In this document: positions 24,812 through 32,295 of the stretch, one piece after another
Numbering within the stretch: position 1 is the stretch's first letter
Layout of the letters: the number at the start of each line of letters is the position of its first letter
DNA from: Pseudomonadota bacterium
GTDB taxonomy: Bacteria > Pseudomonadota > Alphaproteobacteria > Rhodospirillales > Magnetospirillaceae
Assembly: GCA_023458315.1 (NCBI GenBank)
Contig: JAEXAH010000062.1
Span: 1-44,760, forward strand
Length of the DNA stretch: 44,760 bases
Reading direction: 5' to 3'
The notes under the pieces: model-generated
The model's input: only the letters and a program-made list of their open reading frames with translations
The model's database searches: none
Told to the model about the DNA's origin: nothing
Translations under genes and position numbers: made by a program

Positions 24812-25144
24812 CTATTCGGCGGTCTTGCCCGCCGCTTCCTCGGCCTCGCGCGATTCCTCGACCAGATCGGCCAGGCTTTCGCGGGCGTTCAGCACCATGT
24901 CCTTGCCCATGTCGGTGCCCTTGGCCACGGCGGCGGCGATTTCCTTGCGGTACTTGTAGCCGTAATAGCCGGCCACGGCCCCCGCCGCGAAGATCACCAG
25001 CGGATTGCCGAACAGACGCCCCAGAATGCCGCGTCCCGCCACGATACCTGCGCTCATTGCCATCGCTCCCTTTGCCAGATGGGTTCCGGCGGCCCCTGCG
25101 GGCGCCGCCATGGTTTCACAGACGTCCTTGATGATCTCGCTCAT
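24812..25144 (-). CDS. Small glycine-rich membrane protein
   Basis: A 110-residue protein. A central helix with repeated small residues (NPLVIFAAGAVAGYYGYKYR) follows a Gly/Ala-rich stretch (MSAGIVAGRGILGRLFG), and a charged C-terminal amphipathic helix (ESLADLVEESREAEEAAGK) follows. It resembles YtxH-like proteins and the glycine-zipper proteins encoded beside some P1B ATPases, but no firm family match can be claimed. It overlaps the upstream gene by 4 bp (ATGA) and lies 25 bp before the HMA2 gene, so it is part of the same translation unit. Confidence 0.7.
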   Translation of the reverse strand: MSEIIKDVCETMAAPAGAAGTHLAKGAMAMSAGIVAGRGILGRLFGNPLVIFAAGAVAGYYGYKYRKEIAAAVAKGTDMGKDMVLNARESLADLVEESREAEEAAGKTAE

Positions 25145-25317
25145 GTCGGCCTTGCCCCCTTGTCGGATGGCGCCTCGGGCTCGCCGTTCAGCATCAGCCA
25201 GATGCCCTTGCAGCCCTCGCAGCAGAACGTCAGAACACGTTCAGGCGTCTGCACAGGATAAGCCTTGGGCGGCACCGGCAATCCGCAAAGATCGCATTGC
25301 TGCTCCGTCTCGCTCAC
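25141..25317 (-). CDS. Small CCxGC metal-binding protein
   Basis: A 58-residue protein starting at GTG 25317 (GTGA overlap with the TlpA-like gene) and ending by overlapping the next gene at ATGA. It has CDLCGLPVPPKAYPVQ followed by LTFCCEGCKGIWLML. The CxxC plus CCxGC pattern is that of the metal-binding domain often fused to the N-terminus of P-type ATPases of FixI type (PF12156-like). Here it stands alone, as a separate chaperone-sized protein. It would bind copper or zinc and could hand metal to the ATPase encoded two genes downstream. The longer open frame upstream is not real. Confidence 0.78.
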   Translation of the reverse strand: MSETEQQCDLCGLPVPPKAYPVQTPERVLTFCCEGCKGIWLMLNGEPEAPSDKGARPT

Positions 25318-25814
25318 AGCAATTCCTCCACCATCTTGCGCAGCCCGGCCATGTCGGTTTCGCCCAGGATGCGGTGGCGCACCTTGCCCTGGCGATCGAT
25401 CACGAAGGTCATGGGCAGGCCGGTGACGCCATAGGCGCGGGCGGTCCTGGAATCCGGGTCCAGCAACACCGGATAGGACAGGCCCAGCCCGGCGACGAAG
25501 GGGCGGATCTCGTCCGGCTTCTGCCCGGCATTGACCGCCAGCACCATCAGGCCGCGCTCGCGCGCCTGTTGCCAGAACGGCTCGATGTCGCGCATCTCGT
25601 CCTTGCAGAAGGCGCACCACGTCGCCCAGAAGCGCAGCACCACCACCTTGCCCGCCACCGATTCCGGCAGGCGGAGGTCGCCGTCGCCGTCCAGAACCTT
25701 GGCGGCGAAGGGGCGCAGGGGTTCGCCCACCACCGGCGCCTTGGCGCCCTGCTCGCCGCAGGCGGCCAACAGCAGCAGCGACAGCAAAGCGGGCAACAGC
25801 TTGGGGCGGATCAT
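25314..25814 (-). CDS. TlpA/ResA-like thioredoxin lipoprotein
   Basis: A 166-residue protein. The signal ends in a lipobox (LLLLAACGEQ, lipidated Cys19). The thioredoxin fold has the active site WCAFC at residues 66-70 (VVVLRFWATWCAFCKDE) and cis-Pro in TGLPMTFVIDRQG. Periplasmic proteins of this family reduce copper-site or haem-site cysteines during oxidase and cytochrome c maturation. The start ATG at 25814 overlaps the upstream membrane-protein gene by 4 bp. In this operon a role keeping copper-binding Cys reduced is a sensible inference. Confidence 0.88.
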   Translation of the reverse strand: MIRPKLLPALLSLLLLAACGEQGAKAPVVGEPLRPFAAKVLDGDGDLRLPESVAGKVVVLRFWATWCAFCKDEMRDIEPFWQQARERGLMVLAVNAGQKPDEIRPFVAGLGLSYPVLLDPDSRTARAYGVTGLPMTFVIDRQGKVRHRILGETDMAGLRKMVEELL

Positions 25815-26821
25815 GACAATGCCTCGAACAGAATCAGATGCGAGCGCACAATCAACCATGCCGTCACCACACCGAACAAGGCGAAACCCAGAAGCGACCA
25901 TTCCGCCAGCACGCGCCCCATGCGCGGCGCGGCCTCGGCCAGACTGGGACGCCGCGCCGCCCAGGCGGCGATGCCGCTGCCCAGGCCGCACAGGGTGGCG
26001 ACGAACAGCGGCAGGTACAGGGCATAGCCCACATGGCCGTATTCGCGCTTCAGGATGCAGAACGGGCAATGATGGTGCGGCAATTCGTAGACATAGACCG
26101 AGATGGTCGAGATGATCGCCGCCATGCCCACCAGGAACGCCACCGCCGAGGCCAGCGCCAGCAGCCAGCCCAGGCGCGGCCGCCACAGCACCAGCACGCC
26201 GGTGCCCAGGGCGGCGGCCAGCGATCCCGCCAGCAACGACAGCGCCAAGCCATGCGGCAGGGAAGCCACCGAATTGCTGGTGACGGTCACGCCGCCGCCG
26301 CTGAACAGGGTGGAACAGCACGAGGTGATGACGTCGGCGCGCAGCCCCAGGAAATAGGCGGCCTGCACCACCGTCGCCGCCACCAGCACCGGCGCCAGGG
26401 CCAGCAGCGCGCCGTATTTGACGCGGATCAGCGGGTAATCCCAGCCCTTGTTGTCCACCGCGTCCAGCACCAGCCACGCCCCGGCCAGGAAGAACACCGC
26501 CAGCTTGAGATACAGGGCGGGAAAGCCCCACGAATCCACCTTGAGGGTGCCGACCGCGCACATGGCGCCGGTGAACAGCGACGCCATGCGGTCGGCGTTG
26601 AACACGAACAGCACCAGCGCCGCCGCCTCGGCCGCCATGACGATCTTCAGCAGGGTGACGACCAGATAGGTGCGGCGTTCCAGCAGCAACTGGTCCTCGG
26701 ACCCGCTGGCCAGATTCCACCGCCGCAAGACCCGCCAGGCGAACGGCACCGACGAGACGACCATCAGCGCGGCCAGTCCCGAGGCCAGCAGCAGGGCGAT
26801 GATGGCGGGTTGGAACAGCAT
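25811..26821 (-). CDS. Polytopic membrane protein with CPFC motif, unknown family
   Basis: A 336-residue protein with about eight membrane helices. Notable are VITSCCSTLFSGG (paired Cys facing a membrane edge), YVYELPHHHCPFCILKREYG (three His beside a CxxC) and LYLPLFVATLCGLG. The HHHCPFC block looks like a metal or redox site and resembles the VKOR/DsbB style of Cys use without matching it. The gene overlaps the ABC ATPase stop by 1 bp and the TlpA-like start by 4 bp. It could be the membrane partner that reduces the thioredoxin-like protein. No function is known to me. Confidence 0.65.
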   Translation of the reverse strand: MLFQPAIIALLLASGLAALMVVSSVPFAWRVLRRWNLASGSEDQLLLERRTYLVVTLLKIVMAAEAAALVLFVFNADRMASLFTGAMCAVGTLKVDSWGFPALYLKLAVFFLAGAWLVLDAVDNKGWDYPLIRVKYGALLALAPVLVAATVVQAAYFLGLRADVITSCCSTLFSGGGVTVTSNSVASLPHGLALSLLAGSLAAALGTGVLVLWRPRLGWLLALASAVAFLVGMAAIISTISVYVYELPHHHCPFCILKREYGHVGYALYLPLFVATLCGLGSGIAAWAARRPSLAEAAPRMGRVLAEWSLLGFALFGVVTAWLIVRSHLILFEALS

Positions 26822-27498
26822 CAGCGACGCTCCACCACCACGCCGTCGCGCATGCCGACCACATGGTCCACCACCCCGGCCTCGGCCACCAGCGGGTCAT
26901 GGCTGGTCATCAGCACGGTGCGGCCGTCGCGCTTCATCTCGGCGACGATGTCCAGGAATTGGGCGGAACGGGCGCTGTCCAGATTGGCGGTGGGCTCGTC
27001 GGCGATCACCACCTGGGGATCGTTGACCAGGGCGCGGGCAATGGCGACGCGCTGGGCCTCGCCGCCCGACAGCCATTCGGCCAGGGAATGGGCCTTCGGC
27101 CCCATCTCCAGCCGCTCCAGCAATTGCAGCGCCCGCTTGCGCAGGGCGCCGTGGTCGCCGCCCAGCGGATAGGCCGGGATCATGACGTTCTCGACCGCGC
27201 TGATGCCCTTCAGCAGATTGAAGTTCTGGAACACGAAGCCGAAGGTCGAGCGGCGGATATCGGTCAGAAAACGCTCGGGCAGCGCCGAGATGTCGCGGTC
27301 GTGCAGCCGCACGCGGCCCGAGGTCGGCCGCGCCAGGCACCCCACCATGGTCAGCAACGTGGTCTTGCCGGAACCGCTGGGACCGCGGAACACCGTGACC
27401 TTGCCGGCCGGAACGTCCAGGTCGATACCCTTCAGCGCCCAGAACTCGTTGGCGCGGCCCTGGTTGAACGCCTTTTTCACGCCGCTGAGATGGATCAT
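26821..27498 (-). CDS. LolD/MacB-type ABC transporter ATPase
   Basis: A 225-residue ATPase. Walker A is GPSGSGKTT (39-47), the Q-loop is FVFQNFNLLKGISAVENVMI, the signature LSGGEAQR, Walker B VVIADEPTANLD and the switch His in MTSHDP. The AVENVMIP stretch and the lack of extra domains place it with LolD, MacB and FtsE, which work with FtsX-fold permeases on substrates at the periplasmic face rather than importing them. It overlaps the permease stop by 4 bp (ATGA) and forms one transporter with it. Confidence 0.92.
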   Translation of the reverse strand: MIHLSGVKKAFNQGRANEFWALKGIDLDVPAGKVTVFRGPSGSGKTTLLTMVGCLARPTSGRVRLHDRDISALPERFLTDIRRSTFGFVFQNFNLLKGISAVENVMIPAYPLGGDHGALRKRALQLLERLEMGPKAHSLAEWLSGGEAQRVAIARALVNDPQVVIADEPTANLDSARSAQFLDIVAEMKRDGRTVLMTSHDPLVAEAGVVDHVVGMRDGVVVERR

Positions 27499-28625
27499 CG
27501 CATCACCTGATCGGGATCGACGGTGGCGGCGCGCCAGATGGGCACCACATTCGCCAGGGTGTAGGGAAAGACGGTGAAGAAGAACAGGGTCGCCACCTGC
27601 AACTCGTCCACGAACGGCGTCAGGCGGAAATCCGGGTACAGCACCGCCCAGCCCTTCAGCACCGGCTCGAACAGCAGGGCGCCCCAGTGGAAGACGTGCA
27701 TATAGGCCAGCAGATAGCCGACCAGAAAGGCGCCCAGCGACACCACCATGCCCTCGAACGCTTTCAGGCGGATGACGTCGGCGGTTTCCCAGCCCACCGC
27801 CTTGAGGATGCCGATCTCGCGCCGTTCCTCGGCCGACAGGCCCGACGCCTTTTCCCAGGCGAAGATGCCGAAGGCCAGGATGGCGGCGGACAGCAGCACC
27901 AGCACGATGCCTTCGCGCCAGTCGAACACCGATTCATAGGTGCGCAGGATCTCGTCGCGCAGGATGATGCGGGTGTCGGGCAGCGCCGCGTCGATCTTTT
28001 CCGCCACCGTGCGCACCTCGCGCGGGTTGCGCACGGTGACGACGATGTCGGTGAAGCGGCCTTCGGGGATGCCGAACAGGCGGCGGTAATCGCCCTCGGA
28101 CACCAGGAACAGGTCGGCGCTGACCAGGGCGGAATCCTTGTCCACCACCTCTTGGATGCGGAACTGCACCAGTTTGCCGTCATGGGCGCGGAAGCTCATC
28201 AGATCGCCCGGCGCCACGCCGCGCGCATCGGCGACGCCGCTGCCCACCACCGCGCCGCCCGGCTCGATCACCCGATCGGACGGCACCATCAGGGTGTAAT
28301 TGGCCGCCGCCGCCGGGTCGAACAGATAGCCCCACAGGCGGCCCTCGGCACTCTTGACGCCACGCACGCCGCGAATGGCGTCCAGATGCCCGGCGGGGAT
28401 CAGGTCGTGCCGCCCGGCCACCAGACGCTGCACCAGCACTTCCGGCGTGCCCGCCAGCACCAGCGCCGCCTCGCGCCGCAAAGCGTGCGAGAACAGCATG
28501 ACCGAGGCCAGAACCCCGACCACCAGGGTATAGACCAGGGCCAGCCCCAACGTCTTGCCCAGACGGCGGCGCAACGACGACAACGCGAAATCCAGCAGCG
28601 CCCGCTGGCGGTTCAACCAGTTCAT
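27495..28625 (-). CDS. FtsX/MacB-type ABC permease
   Basis: A 376-residue permease with the MacB topology: one N-terminal helix (LGKTLGLALVYTLVVGVLASV), a large periplasmic domain (about 45-235), then three helices (GIVLVLLSAAILAFGIFAWE; AFEGMVVSLGAFLVGYLLAY; VATLFFFTVFPYTLANVVPI). The coupling segment SAEERREIGILKAVGWETAD contacts the ATPase. Start ATG 28625 overlaps the upstream small gene stop by one base (TGATG); a GTG lies just before it. Transporters of this class extract lipoproteins or push periplasmic molecules. Placement with NosL and TlpA-like genes suggests a metal-related cargo, which is inference. Confidence 0.9.
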   Translation of the reverse strand: MNWLNRQRALLDFALSSLRRRLGKTLGLALVYTLVVGVLASVMLFSHALRREAALVLAGTPEVLVQRLVAGRHDLIPAGHLDAIRGVRGVKSAEGRLWGYLFDPAAAANYTLMVPSDRVIEPGGAVVGSGVADARGVAPGDLMSFRAHDGKLVQFRIQEVVDKDSALVSADLFLVSEGDYRRLFGIPEGRFTDIVVTVRNPREVRTVAEKIDAALPDTRIILRDEILRTYESVFDWREGIVLVLLSAAILAFGIFAWEKASGLSAEERREIGILKAVGWETADVIRLKAFEGMVVSLGAFLVGYLLAYMHVFHWGALLFEPVLKGWAVLYPDFRLTPFVDELQVATLFFFTVFPYTLANVVPIWRAATVDPDQVMR

Positions 28626-28921
28626 CACCGGGTTCCTTGCGGCCGGGGCGGCGCCACCAGCGCCCCCGAGGGAAAATGTTCCAGGGCGAAGGGATGGTCC
28701 TGGAAGGCGGCATGGGTGTCCGCCTGCGACGGATGGCGGGTGTACCGGGCCTCGGTGAACAGGGCCAGATCGGTCAGCCCCAGTTTCTCCACCAGTGCCG
28801 CCCGCCCGGCCAGGGATTGTTCGGCGGCGCGGCGTCCCGCCGCCGCGTCGGCGAAGGTGGCCGCCAGGGCGGTGACGCCAAGGGCCAGCAGGATCAGGGC
28901 AAGGTCGGCGGGACGCGGCAT
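28625..28921 (-). CDS. Small conserved-looking anchored protein
   Basis: A 98-residue protein with an N-terminal helix (LALILLALGVTALAATFADA) that would anchor it with the rest in the periplasm. The tail LGLTDLALFTEARYTRHPSQ, followed by ADTHAAFQDHPFALEHFPSGALVAPP, is His- and aromatic-rich and reads like a conserved motif with possible metal ligands (several His, Asp, Glu). No family name is known to me. It lies 3 bp after the preceding small gene and overlaps the permease start, so it is probably a partner of the ABC transporter. Confidence 0.65.
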   Translation of the reverse strand: MPRPADLALILLALGVTALAATFADAAAGRRAAEQSLAGRAALVEKLGLTDLALFTEARYTRHPSQADTHAAFQDHPFALEHFPSGALVAPPRPQGTR

Positions 28922-28924
28922 GGG

Positions 28925-29104
28925 TCAGACTCTCGCGGCGGCTTTCATCAGCACCACGCGCACGGCGGCGGTCAGGCTGGGGCCAAGGCCCACCGCCTGC
29001 GACAGCGCGGGCACCAGGATCAGCGACGCCAGGGTCAGGCCGGTGCCCAGCACCAGCGATCCGGTATCGCCACGGTCGGATTTCTTGGGAACAGTGTTCT
29101 GCAT
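28925..29104 (-). CDS. Very small membrane protein
   Basis: A 59-residue protein: a charged start (MQNTVPKKSDRGDTG), then a hydrophobic helix (SLVLGTGLTLASLILVPALS) and a second, shorter hydrophobic stretch ending KAAARV. It starts 58 bp after the DUF2946-like gene and ends 3 bp before the next gene. CCGGAGGCATCCC precedes the ATG as ribosome site. Codon use matches its neighbours. The function is unknown. Its short length would place it below many annotation cut-offs. Confidence 0.6.
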   Translation of the reverse strand: MQNTVPKKSDRGDTGSLVLGTGLTLASLILVPALSQAVGLGPSLTAAVRVVLMKAAARV

Positions 29105-29162
29105 GGGATGCCTCCGGTCACACGGGAAGACGATCCTGCGCACCAAGGGCGCAGGAGGAACT

Positions 29163-29567
29163 TCACGCGGCGGCGGGCGGTCCCCGTGACGGCAGCGGCG
29201 GATGGGCGGCGGCGGGCAAGGATGGCGCGGGCCGCGCCGGAACCAGCCGGATAGCGGCGGCCACCGGCACCACGGCCGGGGCGGACACCACCGGCAGCGG
29301 CACCAGCCGGTCGCCCAGGGACAATTGGCACAGCGGACATTGGGTGCACGCCTGCTGCGACGGCAGGGCGGAACCGTCCGCACCGTCCACATGCACCGAA
29401 CAGGTGGGCGGGAACAGCCCCTCGGCCATCCAGTCGGCGGCCTGGGCCTGCGGCACCGGCGCCAGAACTTGCGCCAGCAGCGCCAGCACGCCAAGCCACA
29501 CCCCCAGGCGGGCCGTGACGGCCCGCAAGGCGGAAAGGCTGGACCAACTGGAGCTGCGGAACGACAT
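29163..29567 (-). CDS. Secreted DUF2946-like Cys-rich protein, first gene of the metal operon
   Basis: A 134-residue protein. The hydrophobic signal or anchor LGVWLGVLALLAQVLAPVPQ is followed by AADWMAEGLFPPTCSVHVDG and a cluster ACTQCPLCQLSL (three Cys in CxxCxxC spacing), then an Ala/Pro-rich tail. The order (signal, single Cys, Cys pair near HG/LSLG, Pro-rich end) parallels the DUF2946 protein at 14946. Start ATG 29567 sits behind GGGGGA; ATG 29603 is an alternative. As the first gene of a roughly 15-gene unit, it probably has the operon promoter just upstream. Confidence 0.65.
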   Translation of the reverse strand: MSFRSSSWSSLSALRAVTARLGVWLGVLALLAQVLAPVPQAQAADWMAEGLFPPTCSVHVDGADGSALPSQQACTQCPLCQLSLGDRLVPLPVVSAPAVVPVAAAIRLVPARPAPSLPAAAHPPLPSRGPPAAA

Positions 29568-29603
29568 CCGTGACAATCCCCCGGCGCGCATGACGAACGG
29601 CAT

Positions 29604-29799
29604 TCTGCACGCCCGGCGATGATTAACACATTGACCGGCGTCAAACCAGATGGGGCGTCAAACCAGATGGAGGGCAATCCGTACAAACCCATACCAACCT
29701 ACATCTAATGATAGCCATACGTTGCCCGTATGCTTCCATTGATGCTACCGTCCCCCGGTTGATTTCGCGTATGCAAGCATGCGCCGTGGGGGGAACCAG
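29604..29799. promoter_or_regulatory. Divergent intergenic region between metal operon and chemoreceptor
   Basis: The gap is locally AT-rich and should hold both promoters. It contains a perfect 17-bp tandem duplication (29637-29670, listed separately). At 29716-29732 CATACG and CGTATG flank five bases as a dyad, and a related CGTATGC...GCATGCG pair follows at about 29768-29783. GGGGGGAACC just before 29800 is the ribosome site of the chemoreceptor gene. No hexamers were assigned. Confidence 0.35.
29637..29670. repeat. 17-bp perfect tandem duplication
   Basis: The unit GGCGTCAAACCAGATGG occurs twice without spacer (29637-29653 and 29654-29670). It lies 70 bp upstream of the metal operon's first start codon and 130 bp before the chemoreceptor gene. 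It may be a doubled binding site, or a replication-slippage product. Confidence 0.9.
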
Positions 29800-31389
29800 A
29801 TGCCGGATGATCATGCCGGGCGGCCGCAAGGCGGACGTCGCCGCAGTGCCAAGTGGTATATTCTCGCCACCATCTCCGTCGTCCTGACCGTCACGGTCGC
29901 GTTGGCCGCCATCGTCCAGATGCAGCAGGAATACGGCGCCGCCCGCGCCTCGTTGCAGGTGCGGGCGGGCATCACCGCCAGGCTTCAGGCCGCCGCCCTG
30001 GCCCAGCCGCTGTGGGTGTTCGACCAGCCGCAGACCGAACGTCTGGTCGAGGCCCTGGTGGCCGATCCCGATTTCCGCGGCGTGGTGCTGAGCGACCCGC
30101 AGGGCAAGCCCATCGGCACCCGCGGCCAGCCCGCCCTGGACGGCCGCGACGTGGTCGTGCACGCCCCGGTGATCTTTCGGGACGAGAACGGCGCCGAGAA
30201 CAAGCTGGGGCAACTGAGCTTCGCCCTGTCCACCGACCGTCTGGCGGCGGAATTGCGCACCAAGATCCTGGGCACCGTCGCCATGCTGGCGGTGATGCTG
30301 GCGGTGGTGATGGTCGGCATCCGCCAGGTGCTGAACACCCTGGTGCTGACCCCGCTGGAAAAGCTGACCGACGCCCTGGAATCCCTGGCCGACGGCAAGG
30401 TGGACGCCCCCATTCCCGCCGACCTGAAGGTGCGCGAGATCGCCGCCCTGGGCCATGTGCTGGCGGTGTTCCGCGCCAACAAGCAGGAGGCCGACGCGCT
30501 GAGCGTCGAGCACGCCAAGGCCCTGGAGGTCGAACTCCGCCGCCGCCAGACCATCGAAACGCTGGTGCAGGGTTTCGACCAGCGCCCGCGCCGTCTGGCC
30601 GGGGAATTGTCGCGGGTGGCCACCGAACTGATCCGCATCGCCTCGGCCATGGCGGAAACTGCCCAGGAAACCGGCCGCCAATCCACCGAAGTCACCAGCG
30701 CGGCCGAACAGGCGTCGCGCAACGTGGAAAGCGTCGCCAGCGCCGCCGAGCAATTGTCGGCCTCGATCCAGGAAATCGGCCGCATCGTCACCGAGGCCCA
30801 CGACATCAACCTGGGCGCCGGGGAACAGGCCGAGATCACCTTCTCGGCGGTCAACGGCCTGCACGATGCCGCCAGCCGCATCGGCGAGGTGGTGGGGCTG
30901 ATCAACGACATCGCCAGCCAGACCAATCTGCTGGCCCTGAACGCCACCATCGAGGCGGCGCGGGCCGGAGAGGCCGGCAAGGGCTTCGCCGTGGTCGCCA
31001 ACGAGGTCAAGGCCCTGGCCACCCAGACGGCGCGGGCCACCGGCGACATCCGCCAGCAGGTGGACGCCATCCAAAGCGCCACCAAAAGCGTGGTCGACGC
31101 CATTTCCGGCGTGCGCGACACCGTGACCAAGCTGAACGAGGTCAACAGCATCATCGCCTCGGCGGTCGAGGAGCAGCGCGCCGCCACCGCCGAGATCGCC
31201 CGCAATTCGGTGGAAGCCGCCGAACGCTCGGGCGAGGTCAACAGCGCCAGTTCCGCCGTGCGCAGCGCCGCCGCCATCGGCGAAAACTCGGCCGCGACCA
31301 TCTATTCCAGTTCGCAAGGACTGGTCCGCAACGTCGAGATGCTGGTGGGCGAGATGGAACAGTTCTTCGGCGACCTCAAGACCGCGTGA
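29800..31389 (+). CDS. Methyl-accepting chemotaxis protein
   Basis: A 529-residue chemoreceptor. Helix 1 is at about 19-41, a periplasmic domain of roughly 110 residues follows, helix 2 is near 155-177, then HAMP (LVLTPLEKLTDALESLADGK). The signalling domain's hairpin tip is NDIASQTNLLALNATIEAAR from about residue 369, followed by AGEAGKGFAVVANEVKALA. The ligand domain includes LAQPLWVFDQPQTERLVEAL and is seen in other alphaproteobacterial receptors, but its ligand is unknown. There is no C-terminal CheR-docking pentapeptide (the end is FFGDLKTA). It is followed after 40 bp by a solute-binding protein that might present its ligand. Confidence 0.92.
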   Translation: MPDDHAGRPQGGRRRSAKWYILATISVVLTVTVALAAIVQMQQEYGAARASLQVRAGITARLQAAALAQPLWVFDQPQTERLVEALVADPDFRGVVLSDPQGKPIGTRGQPALDGRDVVVHAPVIFRDENGAENKLGQLSFALSTDRLAAELRTKILGTVAMLAVMLAVVMVGIRQVLNTLVLTPLEKLTDALESLADGKVDAPIPADLKVREIAALGHVLAVFRANKQEADALSVEHAKALEVELRRRQTIETLVQGFDQRPRRLAGELSRVATELIRIASAMAETAQETGRQSTEVTSAAEQASRNVESVASAAEQLSASIQEIGRIVTEAHDINLGAGEQAEITFSAVNGLHDAASRIGEVVGLINDIASQTNLLALNATIEAARAGEAGKGFAVVANEVKALATQTARATGDIRQQVDAIQSATKSVVDAISGVRDTVTKLNEVNSIIASAVEEQRAATAEIARNSVEAAERSGEVNSASSAVRSAAAIGENSAATIYSSSQGLVRNVEMLVGEMEQFFGDLKTA

Positions 31390-31429
31390 CGCGGGCGCCG
31401 CCGACAACACCCAGGGGGGGAAAGCACCG

Positions 31430-32125
31430 ATGAACACCTTCACGATCCGCCCGATCATGGCGGCCGCCATCCTGTCGCTGGCCATCGGCGCCTCGACCGC
31501 CGCCTCGGCCGAAACCATCCGGCTGAACACCCAGGACTGGAAGCCCTATCAGACCGTGGTCAACGGCCAGCCCGAGGGCATCGCGGTCAAGGCGGTCAAG
31601 TGCATCGTCGAGAAAATGGGCCACAAGGCCGACATGGTCGTGCTGCCGTGGACCCGCGCCCAGAAGGAAGTGGCCGAGGGCGCCGCCGCCGGTTTCTTCG
31701 CCGCCTCGAAATCGCCCGACCGCGACGCCTTCGCCGAGATGTCCCAGCCCTTCATCCCGCAGGTCTGGCGCTGGTACAGCCTGGCCGACAAGAGTGTGGA
31801 CGTAAGCGCCAAGACCACCAAGATGGGCGTGCTGGCCGGATCGTCCATGGAAAAGTGGCTGGACGAGAACGCCTATGCCGCCACCCAGAAGCTCCAGAAC
31901 ACCGACGCCCTGGTCAAGATGCTGCAATCGGGCCGGGTTGAGGCGGTGCTGGCCAACGAAATCGTGTTCAAGGAAGCGGTGATCGCCGCCGCCATCCCCG
32001 AAACCGCCTTCAAGGCGGTGCAGCACAGCGACCGCCCGCTGGGCGTCTATTTCGGCAAGTCGTTCCTGGCGTCCCATCCCGGCTTCCTGGACGCCTTCAA
32101 CGCCCAGATCAAATCCTGCCAATAG
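31430..32125 (+). CDS. Periplasmic solute-binding protein (family 3)
   Basis: A 231-residue protein with a signal peptide (MAAAILSLAIGASTAASA, cleaved before ET). It has the amino-acid-type binding fold: IRLNTQDWKPYQTVVNGQPE, GIAVKAVKCIVEKMGHKADM, PWTRAQKEVAEGAAAGFFAA and GVLAGSSMEKWLDENAYAA. No permease or ATPase genes accompany it. Many such orphan proteins feed ligands to receptors rather than transporters, and the neighbouring chemoreceptor makes this plausible. GGGGGGAAAGCACC precedes the ATG. A perfect terminator follows. Confidence 0.86.
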   Translation: MNTFTIRPIMAAAILSLAIGASTAASAETIRLNTQDWKPYQTVVNGQPEGIAVKAVKCIVEKMGHKADMVVLPWTRAQKEVAEGAAAGFFAASKSPDRDAFAEMSQPFIPQVWRWYSLADKSVDVSAKTTKMGVLAGSSMEKWLDENAYAATQKLQNTDALVKMLQSGRVEAVLANEIVFKEAVIAAAIPETAFKAVQHSDRPLGVYFGKSFLASHPGFLDAFNAQIKSCQ

Positions 32126-32134
32126 TCCGTGTCG

Positions 32135-32180
32135 GATCGGGGCCGCGATGCGCACGCAAGGCATCGCGGCCCCGATCTTT
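32135..32180 (+). terminator. Rho-independent terminator
   Basis: A 17-bp perfect stem (32135-32151 with 32161-32177) with a 9-base loop is followed by TTT. It starts 9 bp after the solute-binding protein stop. The stem is GC-rich in its middle (GGGGCCGCG). The T-run is short but the stem is exceptional, so termination of the chemoreceptor transcript here is likely. Confidence 0.82.
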
Positions 32181-32295
32181 CACCGCATCCGTTGCGCACA
32201 ACCTTTCGTCGCATCATTCACACTTTGTTTTAGACTGGCCGCACGTTCTGTGCCTGAATGCGTCAAAGTTGATATTCCGGGGGGAATAAAGGCGC

